NCBI GenBank assembly: GCA_009773005.1
Contig: WOUT01000003.1
Location: forward strand, 1 to 64,000
DNA from: Chloroflexota bacterium
Lineage (GTDB): Bacteria > Chloroflexota > Anaerolineae > Anaerolineales > Anaerolineaceae
Length of the DNA: 64,000 nucleotides
Direction of reading: 5' to 3'
The notes beneath the pieces were generated by a model. That model did no database searches, had not been told where the DNA came from, and saw only the letters and a program-made list of their open reading frames with translations. Position 1 is the first letter of the stretch; each line of letters begins with the position of its first letter. Shown here one piece after another: positions 36,326 through 43,874 of this stretch. The position numbers were made by a program, and so were the translations under genes.

Positions 36326-36708
36326 AATTCTGATCCTGATCTTTCAAGTGTTGCAGATAACAAAAAACCCCAAGGCGCCTGCTCCAAATATGGAGGTGAT
36401 GCACCTTTGAGGTTTGGTTTCTTGGCCGATACAAGGCTGAGTGCTCCGCCTGGTGATGATTATTTTACCATAACTATAGTGATAGCAATAAAACTTCCTT
36501 TTGGTACATATGGCACGATGATGTCGTATTCCAAACAGAGCGATGATAAACGCGTTGCGAACAGCTTATTCTTTCTTCTGCGTGCATATTCCTGTCGGGT
36601 TTTGTTCAACAACAAACCCGCCCAATTACAATCACACGCATGCAGGTGAACATTTGTCCGGATAATGACCAGCCAAAAGTATTAATGATCAAAGCTTGCG
36701 ATATTTGG
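36326..36708. other. 383-bp region between two CDF genes
   Basis: No gene. The left part is the leader of the CDF gene at 35426-36325 and holds the hairpin described separately. The remainder is AT-rich, with no supported ORF: overlapping frames up to 120 codons lack ribosome-binding sites and family features. The upstream CDF (36709-37644) stop lies at the right end. Confidence 0.6.
36362..36412 (-). promoter_or_regulatory. Leader hairpin/terminator of the CDF gene (putative attenuator)
   Basis: On the minus strand a strong hairpin is followed by GGGGTTTTTTG. The outer stem joins CCTCAAAGGTGC to GCGCCTTGGGG, with one bulged A and G-U pairs, and an inner stem joins CTCCA to TGGAG. It lies about 37-90 nt upstream of the CDF start at 36325, so termination here would block the gene. 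The next upstream sequence, CAGGCGGAGCACTCAGCC and TATCGGCCAAGAAACC, is unlike the NiCo, Mn or other consensus sequences I know. See findings. Confidence 0.5.
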
Positions 36709-37644
36709 CTAATTGCATCCCCCGTGCCCTTCAAGACAGGGGGTATTTTCAAACTGGATCGTGGTGTGTTGTATATGGAACTCATCATCCAATAAATATT
36801 TAAGTTCATCCATAACAACCAGTGATTCGGCCTCGTGGTCTTCATGCAAGACAATATGCGCGCTGAGAGAGACCTGATCAGAGCACAAATTCCAAACATG
36901 CAGATCGTGAACTGCTTGAACTGCTGCGATGCTATTCATGCGTTCATTGATCTGGCGGATGGATAACCCTTCGGGAACGCCTTCGAGGAGTATATGCAGC
37001 GCGCGGCGCAGAACGCGGAACGCGCTAAAAAAGATAATCGCTCCGATCAAAATAGAGATCAGGGGATCAATCCAGTTTATTCCGGTAAACCGGATCAGGA
37101 TGGCAGCTACGATCACACCTACGGATGAGATGGCATCGCCGACGACATGCAGATATGCGCTTTGGACATTGAGGTTACGTAGTTTTTTGGGAGTTTCGTG
37201 TTCATGATCGTGCTTGTGCTTGTGATCGTGACCGCCGAGGATAAATGCGACGCCGATATTTACCAACAAACCAATGACGGCAATCACCAACATTTCAAGG
37301 CTGCGGATCTCAACCGGGTTTTGCCAACGCTTAACCGCTTCGATCCAGATTCCGATGGAGATCACAACCAATGAAGCGCCGTTGACCAGGGCAGCAACCA
37401 CTTCAAGACGGTGCCAGCCGAAAGTATGCCGGTCATCAGGCGGTCTGGCGACAAAGCGAAGGGCCCAGTAACTGAGCGCCAGCGCGAAGATATCCATAAA
37501 GACGTGAGCCGCATCTGAAAGCAGCGCCAGTGAACCGGACCAAATGCCGCCAATGACTTCCGCAATGAGGATGAGGCTGGTGAGTAAAAGTGAATAGACG
37601 AAACGTTTTTCAATACTCTGGTTGTTGTGAACGGGTATGGGCAT
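36709..37644 (-). CDS. CDF family metal transporter, ZitB/CzcD type
   Basis: A 311-residue six-helix metal exporter. The His-rich loop GGHDHKHKHDHEHE between helices four and five (residues about 143-156) and the motifs SGSLALLSDAAHVFMDIFALAL and HTFGWHRLEVVAALVNG mark the Zn/Co/Cd-type CzcD/ZitB subfamily. The C-terminal cytoplasmic domain (VHDLHVWNLCSDQVSLSAHI) is intact. It starts 7 bp after the HAD phosphatase stop, so they form one operon. It is clearly different from the neighbouring CDF. Confidence 0.9.
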   Translation of the reverse strand: MPIPVHNNQSIEKRFVYSLLLTSLILIAEVIGGIWSGSLALLSDAAHVFMDIFALALSYWALRFVARPPDDRHTFGWHRLEVVAALVNGASLVVISIGIWIEAVKRWQNPVEIRSLEMLVIAVIGLLVNIGVAFILGGHDHKHKHDHEHETPKKLRNLNVQSAYLHVVGDAISSVGVIVAAILIRFTGINWIDPLISILIGAIIFFSAFRVLRRALHILLEGVPEGLSIRQINERMNSIAAVQAVHDLHVWNLCSDQVSLSAHIVLHEDHEAESLVVMDELKYLLDDEFHIQHTTIQFENTPCLEGHGGCN

Positions 37645-37651
37645 CTATGAA

Positions 37652-38419
37652 TTATTCCTGGTTGATCTCGATCTCGGCAACTGAGTTGAGGATTTGTGTC
37701 GGGCGGTAGGGGAAGCGTTTCACATCTTCGCGTTTTGAAACACCCGATAATACCAGGATGGTTTCCAAACCGCTCATGACGCCAGCGACGATATCGGTAT
37801 CCATGCGGTCTCCGATCATCACAGTGTTCTCGGAGTGAACACCCAGGTAGCGCATGGCGCTACGCACCATCAAAGGGTTTGGTTTGCCAACGAAGAATGG
37901 AGCCCGGTTAGTGGCTTTTTCGATCAACGCTGCGAGAGCGCCGGTGGCAGGCACAATGCCAGATTCAAGCGGACCGGTAGAATCCGGATTCGTGGCGATG
38001 AACATTGCCCCGCTATTAATGAGACGGATGGCCTTGGTGATCATTTCAAAATTGTAATTGTTGACCTCACCGAGCACCACATAATCTGGATCGGTATCGG
38101 TTTGTACGTATCCCACATCATGCAATGCCTGAGTCAAACCACTCTCGCCGATCACAAAGGCTTTTCCGTTCGGATTTTGGTTTTGCAGAAAGCGTGCGGT
38201 GGCAATAGCCGAGGTAAAAATTTGCTCTGCTGGCACCCTGAGACCGATTGTGTTTAGTCGATGTTCAAGATCCCGCTGAGTGTATAAGGGATTGTTGGTT
38301 AGGATCAAAAATTTTGTTCCGGCTGACAACATCCGTTCAATAAAGAGTTCAGCTCCGGGGATAAGCGTTTTGCCGGTAACCAGCACCCCATCCATGTCGA
38401 TCAAATAATTCTTCCGCAT
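37652..38419 (-). CDS. HAD-IIA family hydrolase (NagD-like)
   Basis: About 255 residues of the HAD superfamily, subfamily IIA (NagD, AraL, PGP-like). Catalytic DMDGVL near the N-terminus, KFLILTNNP (motif II region), [12 protein letters not shown] and [14 protein letters not shown] (motif IV). I take the second ATG (38419) because AAAAGGA lies 7 nt upstream, whereas it is one nt from the ATG at 38425. The substrate is a sugar or nucleotide phosphate. It is cotranscribed with the CDF gene downstream. Confidence 0.88.
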   Translation of the reverse strand: MRKNYLIDMDGVLVTGKTLIPGAELFIERMLSAGTKFLILTNNPLYTQRDLEHRLNTIGLRVPAEQIFTSAIATARFLQNQNPNGKAFVIGESGLTQALHDVGYVQTDTDPDYVVLGEVNNYNFEMITKAIRLINSGAMFIATNPDSTGPLESGIVPATGALAALIEKATNRAPFFVGKPNPLMVRSAMRYLGVHSENTVMIGDRMDTDIVAGVMSGLETILVLSGVSKREDVKRFPYRPTQILNSVAEIEINQE

Positions 38420-38569
38420 CGTCATATCCTTTTCAATTAGTTGATTTTAACACGAAAGCGGATTGAAGTGAGCAACGGTCAGCCTTGAAGGGAGCTACGT
38501 CAAACGGCAGGTAATTTTAAAATCGGGTATAATCAAATGCGGGTAAACCCGTTATGAAGAGGATAGTCG

Positions 38570-39481
38570 ATGCCACGCCAGCGATCCATTGAAGACTTTT
38601 CTTCTGATGAATTGAGGCAGCTCCTCGTGGAGAAACGCCGCGCGGAACGCGAAGCTCGGCTGAGTGCATACCGGAAAACTGGCAGAGTGATCCGGTTGGT
38701 TACGGATGAACCCGAAGGGGAACCCTCCCCTCAAGAAAACTTGATTGAGAATGAAGACGAGCCTATCACAATTCGGCAGTGCGCTCGCACCCGACGAAAA
38801 ACTGGAATGGATCGCTTTTTATTTGCGGTTGAAATTGTCGCAATATTAGGTTTGTTCTTTATCATCTTAAATGGAGTTAATCTCCTCCGTAACCTGAACA
38901 AGGAATTTTCCTCAGCGCTTGCCCAGCCTGACCCGACACCCACCGCTCTGATCACTGCAGTCGTGCTGCCAAGCGGACACACTCCACCGGTTGAAGGGGT
39001 TGAGGTGCGCCCCAATGACGCAGAGATCCCCGAGCATTTGCGCCCCTTAATGCAAAGTTATGCTGATTTGCCAATTCCTACGCAGAGCGCGCAACAGGCG
39101 AGGCAGATCCAGATCCCGGCGATCGGGGTTAATGCTCCGGTAGTGTTGGGCGATGGATGGGAACAATTGAAGAAAGGTGTCGCGCAACATTTGGGCACGG
39201 CTAATCCAGGCGAAACCGGAAACCTGGTGGTTTCTGCGCACAACGATATTTTTGGCGAGTTGTTCAAAGATCTCGACAAATTGCAACCTGGTGACGAAGT
39301 TGTCATCATCACACAAGACAGATCTTTTACTTACACCATCACGGGAACCCAGATCGTTGAACCCACCAGGGTTGATCTAATGGCTCCGACCGCGGAAAAG
39401 ACTTTAACGATGATCTCTTGTTATCCCTACCGGGTTGATAACAAACGGATCGTGGTAACCGCGGTCCTGCAACAGGATTGA
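38570..39481 (+). CDS. Sortase (class D/E-like)
   Basis: A 303-residue membrane-anchored transpeptidase. A charged cytoplasmic N-terminus of about 80 residues precedes a transmembrane helix (IVAILGLFFIILNGVNLL) and a Pro/Thr-rich linker. The sortase fold begins at IQIPAIGVNAPVVLGDG. Catalytic His in LVVSAHND, Cys in TLTMISCYPYRVDNKR with Arg following. Ribosome-binding site AAGAGGATAGTCG. TATAAT at 38528-38533 gives a leader of about 30 nt. The next small gene is downstream at 36 bp. No LPXTG substrate gene is adjacent. Confidence 0.9.
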   Translation: MPRQRSIEDFSSDELRQLLVEKRRAEREARLSAYRKTGRVIRLVTDEPEGEPSPQENLIENEDEPITIRQCARTRRKTGMDRFLFAVEIVAILGLFFIILNGVNLLRNLNKEFSSALAQPDPTPTALITAVVLPSGHTPPVEGVEVRPNDAEIPEHLRPLMQSYADLPIPTQSAQQARQIQIPAIGVNAPVVLGDGWEQLKKGVAQHLGTANPGETGNLVVSAHNDIFGELFKDLDKLQPGDEVVIITQDRSFTYTITGTQIVEPTRVDLMAPTAEKTLTMISCYPYRVDNKRIVVTAVLQQD

Positions 39482-39517
39482 AATCGTACATACAACTTGA
39501 ATTTCAAGGAGAAATGA

Positions 39518-39724
39518 ATGTCTACAAAAACAAAAAAACGCTCCACCAGCGCCACGCCCTCTAGTATTGCAGAGAAAGCCATTGCTTCCAAACCATCAAG
39601 CCGTTCAGCGGTGGTTGACTTCAACCCCGATTATAGTTATGTGAAGAAAGATCTTGTCCGCATCGGCATTCTGGCCGGGTCATTTTTTGTGATTTTAGTG
39701 ATCCTGTCGTTCTTCTTGCGCTAA
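39518..39724 (+). CDS. Small single-helix membrane protein
   Basis: A 68-residue protein: about 45 N-terminal polar residues (KTKKRSTSATPSSIAEKAI) and a single C-terminal transmembrane helix (IGILAGSFFVILVILSFFL). Not recognised as a family. AAGGAGAAATGA precedes the ATG. It lies between the sortase and the aminotransferase gene in the same direction, so may be cotranscribed with the sortase. Likely inner membrane, tail-anchored type. Confidence 0.65.
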   Translation: MSTKTKKRSTSATPSSIAEKAIASKPSSRSAVVDFNPDYSYVKKDLVRIGILAGSFFVILVILSFFLR

Positions 39725-39785
39725 GTTTTAACCCAAGGCAATGGCTTTGGGAAAAATCAAAACAAGTCCCCATAAGGAGGGTGTT

Positions 39786-40856
39786 ATGTCTCATATGTTT
39801 GTGCCGGGTCCAGTGGATGTAGCGCCAGAGGTGTTGGCAGCTCAAACCAAACCGATGCTCCCGCATCGAAGTAAAGATTTTGAAGCCATCTTCCAGCGGA
39901 CAGAAGCCAAAGCCAAAGACCTTTTCTATACCAATACTCGAGTTTTTCAAGCTTCCAGTTCAGGCTCAGGTATGCAGGAAGCTGGCATCCGCAATTTTGT
40001 GCAAGAGAGTGTTCTCACTTGCGTAAATGGTTCTTTTTCACAGCGCTGGAACGATGTTGCGATCGGCAACGGAAAAAAAGCAGACAAAATTGAAGTGGAA
40101 ATGGGCGAGGCCATCACTCCGGAAATGCTGCGAGATGCCCTCAAACAAAAACACTATGAAGCCGTGACGATAGTCCACAATGAGACATCGACCGGAGTAG
40201 AGAATCCAATTAAAGAAATGTGCGATGTTGTCCATGAAGTCAGCCCTGACACACTAATCCTGGTGGACGCAGTTTCGTCACTTGGCGGCGTAAAAATCGA
40301 AATGGATGCGCTTGGCATCGATTTCCTCTTGACCAGTTCACAGAAGTGTCTGGCGCTGCCCCCGGGTTTGGCTTTGGCTGCTGCCTCTGACAGGGCAATG
40401 AAAAAAGCCGAATCCGTTACCAACCGCGGTTGGTATTTTGATCTGGTGCTGATGGAAAAACACCGTCTCAAAGATTCCACACCGATGACGCCAGTCATGC
40501 CATTGATTTTTGCGCTCGACTTCCAGCTTGACCGTATCTTTGCTGAAGGACTGGATAACCGCTTTGCCAGACACGCCGCAATGGCAAAAAAGGTTCAGGA
40601 TTGGTCAATCGCTCGCGGCATGGAACCGCTGGCGAAAGAAGCCTATCGCTCCAAGACCGTTGTCACTGTCAAGAACAGTCTGAACTGGGACATCAGCGCG
40701 TTGAACAAATTCCTGCAGACCCGCGGAATGCGCATTGCCAATGGTTACGGCAAGATCAAGGACATAACCTTCCGCATCGCCACCATGGGCGAGACTCAAC
40801 TATCAGATGTTGACGCCCTGTTGGCAGGGATGGAAGAATTTATAAAACAAAGTTAA
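39786..40856 (+). CDS. Class V aminotransferase (serine-glyoxylate/alanine-glyoxylate type)
   Basis: About 356 residues, PLP-dependent. N-terminal MFVPGPVDVAPEVL and HRSKDFEAIFQRTEAKAKDLF, then the cofactor loop SSSGSGMQEAGIRN, the Asp in LILVDAVSSLGG, and the PLP lysine in LLTSSQKCLALPPG. Start at 39786 is chosen because AAGGAGGGTGTT precedes it; the open frame extends back to 39741. The best match is serine-pyruvate/alanine-glyoxylate aminotransferase, used in glyoxylate, serine or phosphoserine metabolism. A SerA-like dehydrogenase is 12 kb upstream, not linked. Confidence 0.88.
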   Translation: MSHMFVPGPVDVAPEVLAAQTKPMLPHRSKDFEAIFQRTEAKAKDLFYTNTRVFQASSSGSGMQEAGIRNFVQESVLTCVNGSFSQRWNDVAIGNGKKADKIEVEMGEAITPEMLRDALKQKHYEAVTIVHNETSTGVENPIKEMCDVVHEVSPDTLILVDAVSSLGGVKIEMDALGIDFLLTSSQKCLALPPGLALAAASDRAMKKAESVTNRGWYFDLVLMEKHRLKDSTPMTPVMPLIFALDFQLDRIFAEGLDNRFARHAAMAKKVQDWSIARGMEPLAKEAYRSKTVVTVKNSLNWDISALNKFLQTRGMRIANGYGKIKDITFRIATMGETQLSDVDALLAGMEEFIKQS

Positions 40857-40874
40857 GATCAATTCCAAATTTAG

Positions 40875-40905
40875 AACCAGGTGGAATTCCACCTGGTTTT
40901 TTTGT
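40875..40905 (+). terminator. Terminator after the aminotransferase gene
   Basis: Perfect hairpin AACCAGGTGGAA / TTCCACCTGGTT (40875-40898), no loop beyond the central AATT, followed by TTTTTTG. Confidence 0.85.
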
Positions 40906-40964
40906 TTGGTAGTTCATTTCTCATTGACGCTTCAATAGTGGCGTGATAGAATTCAGCCGTTCTT

Positions 40965-41036
40965 GGGCGCGTAGCTCAATGGTAGAGCAGCGGCCTTTTA
41001 AGCCGTTGGTTAAGGGTTCGAGCCCCTTCGCGCTCA
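40965..41036 (+). tRNA. tRNA-Lys (anticodon UUU)
   Basis: A 72-nt cloverleaf. Acceptor GGGCGCG pairs with CGCGCTC (one G-U), D-arm around AGCTCAATGGTAGAGC, anticodon stem GCGGC/GCCGT with loop CTTTTAA giving TTT, and T-arm AAGGG-TTCGAGC-CCCTT. Discriminator A at 41036. CCA is not encoded. A 5-bp GC hairpin terminator follows 33 nt later. This is the nearest tRNA to the phage-like island and so a candidate integration site. Confidence 0.95.
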
Positions 41037-41068
41037 CACAGCATATATAGCGGTATTGTAAGTCGATT

Positions 41069-41091
41069 ACCCCCAGAGACGGGGGTTTTTC
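41069..41091 (+). terminator. Terminator after tRNA-Lys
   Basis: CCCCC (41070-41074) pairs with GGGGG (41081-41085), loop AGAGAC, followed by TTTTT. Confidence 0.8.
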
Positions 41092-41126
41092 GTTTAATTC
41101 CAATTGGCCAGAATAATCAAAATATA

Positions 41127-41140
41127 TTAAGCCGTTGGTT
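41127..41140 (+). repeat. 14-bp copy of the tRNA-Lys anticodon-arm region
   Basis: TTAAGCCGTTGGTT is identical to tRNA-Lys positions 40998-41011 (end of the anticodon loop, 3' half of its stem and the start of the variable region). Too short to be a tRNA. Possible trace of an attachment core; see findings. Confidence 0.5.
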
Positions 41141-41275
41141 TACTTTTGGGTAAAAATTTATTAGGTGTTTTGTAGAATTATCCGCATTGTACGATTTTAA
41201 AAATGGATTGTCAAATGTCTTATAGTAAGATCGTGTTGGTGATTTTGTACCCACATTTTCTTAAGATTCGAGCCC

Positions 41276-41314
41276 ATAAAAACCATGAAAATTATCATTA
41301 AAAAATCAATCTCA
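41276..41314 (-). terminator. Terminator of the truncated gene fragment
   Basis: On the minus strand AAACCATGA pairs with TCATGGTTT across a 23-nt AT-rich loop, followed by TTTATGG. It overlaps the last codons of the 29-codon fragment. Confidence 0.45.
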
Positions 41315-41401
41315 TGGTTTCGATAACATACATTTTACATTAAGCTTCCCACCTTCTGCAATATTAGCATAGTCCGCTGCCAAAATTGTTAATAATTCCA
41401 T
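41312..41401 (-). pseudogene. 5' fragment of a DUF6941-like gene
   Basis: Twenty-nine codons on the minus strand from ATG at 41401 (preceded by GAGGTTTGA) encode MELLTILAADYANIAEGGKL followed by NVKCMLSKP and a stop. The start is close to the conserved opening of DUF6941-type proteins (LL-ADYA-AEGGKLNV), which normally run to 120-150 residues, but it diverges after NV. So the rest of the gene is missing. The fragment lies at the left edge of the phage-like island, hinting at a rearrangement there. The family call is from memory of the pattern. Confidence 0.5.
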
Positions 41402-41495
41402 TCAAACCTCACTTTTATACAATCTAACGATCAATTTTTAATAGTATACACAATAATTAGATAGGGTTCATAAAAAATCAATTTCGAATCAAAAA

Positions 41496-41545
41496 CTTGC
41501 CAAATCGGCAAGTTGTATTTTCCCCCTTTCTGTGAGATGATGTTC
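41496..41545. repeat. Dispersed 50-bp element, copy 2
   Basis: Same length and 42 of 50 identical to 11217-11266. On the minus strand it reads AGAAAGGGGG, then the hairpin AACTTGCC / GGCAAGTT with TTTTT, an intrinsic terminator shape. It stands about 95 bp upstream of the truncated DUF6941-like gene and 110 bp before the first phage gene on the other strand. Confidence 0.6.
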
Positions 41546-41657
41546 AGGAAAGATAGAACAAAAGTACTATTTATTACAGCCTGATTCCTGATTTCCAATC
41601 ACCCAGCAACTGGTAAATAGTGAACAGAAAAACCAATCATTCCAACCCGAGGTGACA

Positions 41658-42014
41658 ATGGCAAAATCCAAACCACTCCCCGATACAGTTGAGGGACTCG
41701 ACCGCGAGATCGAGATTCTGCGCGGGCTGATCCGTCAGGCTGCTGAAAAGCAGAGCCCAGCGCTAAGTTTCGACGAACAGCTCAGCCTGCTCGAAACCGT
41801 CGGACGCACTGCGCCCGCCCTGGCGCGTTTGCTCAAGGCACGCCGCGACCTCGCCAACCAGGCGCTTGACCCCGCCGCTATGCTGCGCCAGGCGCTGCTC
41901 GAACTGGAAGAAGAATGGCCGGAGTTTAAGAAGTTTGGCGAACAATTCAAACCTTCGCGTCTTGTGCACCCTGACGCGCAGAGTCAGGGAAGGGAGGAGG
42001 AATCCGCCGCATGA
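41658..42014 (+). CDS. Putative phage small terminase-like protein
   Basis: A 118-residue charged, helical protein (VEGLDREIEILRGLIRQAAE, SLLETVGRTAPALARLLKARR, LRQALLELEEEWPEFKKFGE), located immediately before a terminase large subunit, the usual place for a small subunit. There is no clear recognised helix-turn-helix, so the call rests on position and composition. The start ATG 41658 follows GAGGTGACA. It overlaps the next small gene by four nt (ATGA). First gene of the GC-rich phage-like island. Confidence 0.5.
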   Translation: MAKSKPLPDTVEGLDREIEILRGLIRQAAEKQSPALSFDEQLSLLETVGRTAPALARLLKARRDLANQALDPAAMLRQALLELEEEWPEFKKFGEQFKPSRLVHPDAQSQGREEESAA

Positions 42015-42169
42015 CCCCCAAGACCCCCCGTTTAACTCGTGAAGAGAAAGAAGCCCTGCGCCGCCTGCGCGAGTTGATGCAGGAGCGCAAACAGTCCTCC
42101 AAAGTCACAAAACCATGCAAGTCCGGCTGGTCGCCCCAATCCCTGGTCACAGATCCCGCATGCAAGTAA
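42011..42169 (+). CDS. 52-residue phage ORF, overlapping the upstream gene
   Basis: ATG at 42011 lies inside ATGA of the preceding stop. The product begins MTPKTPRLTREEKEALRRLR and ends in a small cysteine-containing tail (TKPCKSGWSPQSLV, DPACK). No family recognised. Four-nt overlap and matching GC-rich codon use argue that it is real. It is followed 25 bp later by the terminase ATPase gene. Confidence 0.5.
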   Translation: MTPKTPRLTREEKEALRRLRELMQERKQSSKVTKPCKSGWSPQSLVTDPACK

Positions 42170-42194
42170 GAGTCATCCACCCAAGGCATAACCA

Positions 42195-43037
42195 ATGACC
42201 GAATTCATGCCCCTTTACAAGAAACTGCTGCGCGACCCGGTTGTCTTCGCCAGGCACGCCTCCAAGACCTCTTTGCGCAGCTATCAGCGCGGCGTGGCGG
42301 AGTCGATCGTGGATTCGGTGGTCAACGAGCGCGGACTGTCTTTCGTGATCATCTTCCCGCGCCAGTCCGGCAAGAATGAACTGCAAGCCCAGCTCGAAGC
42401 CTACCTGATGACGCTCTTTTCAAACTTCCCGGTGGAGATGATCAAGGTCTCGCCCACCCTGCTGCCGCAAGCCCTCAACGCCATGCGCCGATTTGAGCGC
42501 GTCATGCGCAAGAACACCCTGGTAGAGCAAGTATGGAAGAAAGAAGCCGGTAACAGTTACAAACTTGGCGAGGCGCGCATTACCTTCCTCTCCGGCGCGC
42601 CCGAAAGCAACATCGTCGGCGCCACCGCCTCGGGTCTGCTCGAAGTGGATGAAGCCCAGGAGGTGACCATCCTCAAATACGACCGGGATGTGGCTCCAAT
42701 GAGCGCATCGGTCTGCGCCACTCGCGCCTTTTGGGGCACCGCCTGGACGAGTTCCACCCTGCTGGCGCGTGAACTGCGCGCTGCCCGGGCTGACGAAGCA
42801 TGTGACGGCATCCGGCGCGTCTTCACCCTCACCGCGGATGACGTGGCTGCCGAGGTCAGCGCTTATCGCAAACATGTGGATGAGAGAGTCGCCCACCTGG
42901 GGCGCAGTCATCCGCTGATCCGCACGCAGTACTACTCGGAAGAGATCGACAGCCAGGGCGGCATGTTCCCGCCAGAGCGGATTGCCCGCATGCGCGTAGG
43001 GGCTGTCGGGGCGGGTTCGGAACCGTCCGTACAATAG
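42195..43037 (+). CDS. Terminase large subunit, ATPase part (5' fragment)
   Basis: A 280-residue N-terminal half of a phage packaging motor. Walker A in FPRQSGKNELQAQ at about residue 55, Walker B in LLEVDEAQEV, with the coupling motif around TSSTLL. It has the terminase-like start MPLYKKLLRDPVVFARHAS and adenine motif region SYQRGVAESIVDS. The frame ends at TAG 43035-43037, in a stretch (GAVGAGSEPSVQ) not expected in a terminase, and the nuclease half continues in another frame (43052-43807). So the gene is split; whether this is decay, recoding or a sequence error is discussed in findings. Confidence 0.75.
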   Translation: MTEFMPLYKKLLRDPVVFARHASKTSLRSYQRGVAESIVDSVVNERGLSFVIIFPRQSGKNELQAQLEAYLMTLFSNFPVEMIKVSPTLLPQALNAMRRFERVMRKNTLVEQVWKKEAGNSYKLGEARITFLSGAPESNIVGATASGLLEVDEAQEVTILKYDRDVAPMSASVCATRAFWGTAWTSSTLLARELRAARADEACDGIRRVFTLTADDVAAEVSAYRKHVDERVAHLGRSHPLIRTQYYSEEIDSQGGMFPPERIARMRVGAVGAGSEPSVQ

Positions 43038-43053
43038 TCTCCGCTCCGCGCGT
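42992..43053. repeat. Palindromic repeat-like insertion in terminase gene
   Basis: GTAGGGG at 42996-43002, the palindromic GGTTCGGAACC at 43014-43024, and GTCCGTAC at 43025-43032 form an imperfect palindromic unit resembling intergenic REP-type repeats. ACCGTCCGTAC recurs after the terminase gene at 43815-43825. The frame changes within this stretch. Confidence 0.4.
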
Positions 43054-43807
43054 GGGCAGTATCTATGCCCTGCTGCTGGATGTTGCCGGCGAGGACGAGG
43101 GCGTGCGCGGTATTTTCGGCAGTCTGACCCTTGCCAACCCGGCGCGTGACGCCACCGCGCTGACGCTGGTCGAAGTACGCTTCCCGTCTGCGGAAGATCA
43201 AGCAAGCGGCGTAAGGACAGGTTCTTCAAGGGCGAGTTCAGAACCCGCCCCCACCACCTTGCCAACCTACGCCCCGGTGCGCCGCTGGCAGTGGGTTGGC
43301 GTCAACCACACTCAACTGCACAACCTCATCCGCGACATCGCGCTCGAATGGAATGCGCGCGCCGTGGTGGTGGACGCCACCGGGGTGGGCGCCGGGCTGA
43401 CCTCCTTCCTTGATCGCGCCCTGCCCGGACGGGTGACCCCCTACACCTTCAACAGCGCTTCAAAATCCAGACTCGGCTGGGATTTTCTGGGTATCGTGGA
43501 TTCAGGGCGTTGGCGCGAGCCACTCTTCCCGGCTTTGCCCGGCAGCGAACAGGCGCGCTACCAAAATGAGTTCTTTGACCAGCTGCGTGCCTGCACTTTC
43601 GAGGTGATTGACGGACCCGAACAGCGCATGCGCTGGGGGGTGCCTGACGGCAGCCGCAACCCGGTCACCGGCGAACCCGTGCATGACGACTGGGTACTCT
43701 CCGCGGCGCTGTGCGCTTCGCTGGAGAGAATGGACTGGCGCGCCCCGGCCCCCTCGCTGATCATCCCCGCCCCCGATCCGCTGCGCGAGATGGATGGGAA
43801 GTATTAG
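43052..43807 (+). CDS. Terminase large subunit, nuclease part (3' fragment)
   Basis: A 251-residue C-terminal half with the RNase H-like nuclease start SIYALLLDVAGEDEG (first catalytic Asp), the WQWVGVNHTQLHNLIRDIAL region, the metal Asp in AVVVDATGVGAGL and the closing VHDDWVLSAALCASLERM. This is in the -1/+2 frame relative to the ATPase half. GTG 43052 is the first start codon, but the conserved frame extends back past it (RTIVSAPRVGS), so it is not necessarily a true start. A low-complexity insert (QASGVRTGSSRASSEPAPTT) at residues about 50-70 also looks like a repeat insertion. Confidence 0.7.
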   Translation: MGSIYALLLDVAGEDEGVRGIFGSLTLANPARDATALTLVEVRFPSAEDQASGVRTGSSRASSEPAPTTLPTYAPVRRWQWVGVNHTQLHNLIRDIALEWNARAVVVDATGVGAGLTSFLDRALPGRVTPYTFNSASKSRLGWDFLGIVDSGRWREPLFPALPGSEQARYQNEFFDQLRACTFEVIDGPEQRMRWGVPDGSRNPVTGEPVHDDWVLSAALCASLERMDWRAPAPSLIIPAPDPLREMDGKY

Positions 43808-43874
43808 TTTCGAGAACCGTCCGTACGATTCTCGATTCACGGATAACGATTCTCGGCATTTGAAAGGACCAACC

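Larger units (their letters stand above)
41037..41657. other. AT-rich 621-bp region between tRNA-Lys and the phage-like island
   Basis: Very AT-rich. It holds a tRNA terminator, a 14-bp copy of the tRNA-Lys sequence (41127-41140), a fragment of a minus-strand gene (41312-41401), and copy 2 of the 50-bp dispersed element (41496-41545). No complete gene is supported. The start of the phage genes is at 41658. Confidence 0.7.

Noticed and set aside
36287-36649. 120-codon plus-strand frame between the CDF genes
   Set aside because: No ribosome-binding site, no domain, partly antisense to the CDF start, and it covers the leader hairpin.
41127-41140. A second tRNA
   Set aside because: Only 14 bp match; no acceptor, D- or T-arm can form.
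42420-43265. 281-codon minus-strand frame over the terminase region
   Set aside because: Antisense shadow of GC-rich terminase sequence; no ribosome-binding site and no recognisable product, whereas the plus strand has Walker motifs.
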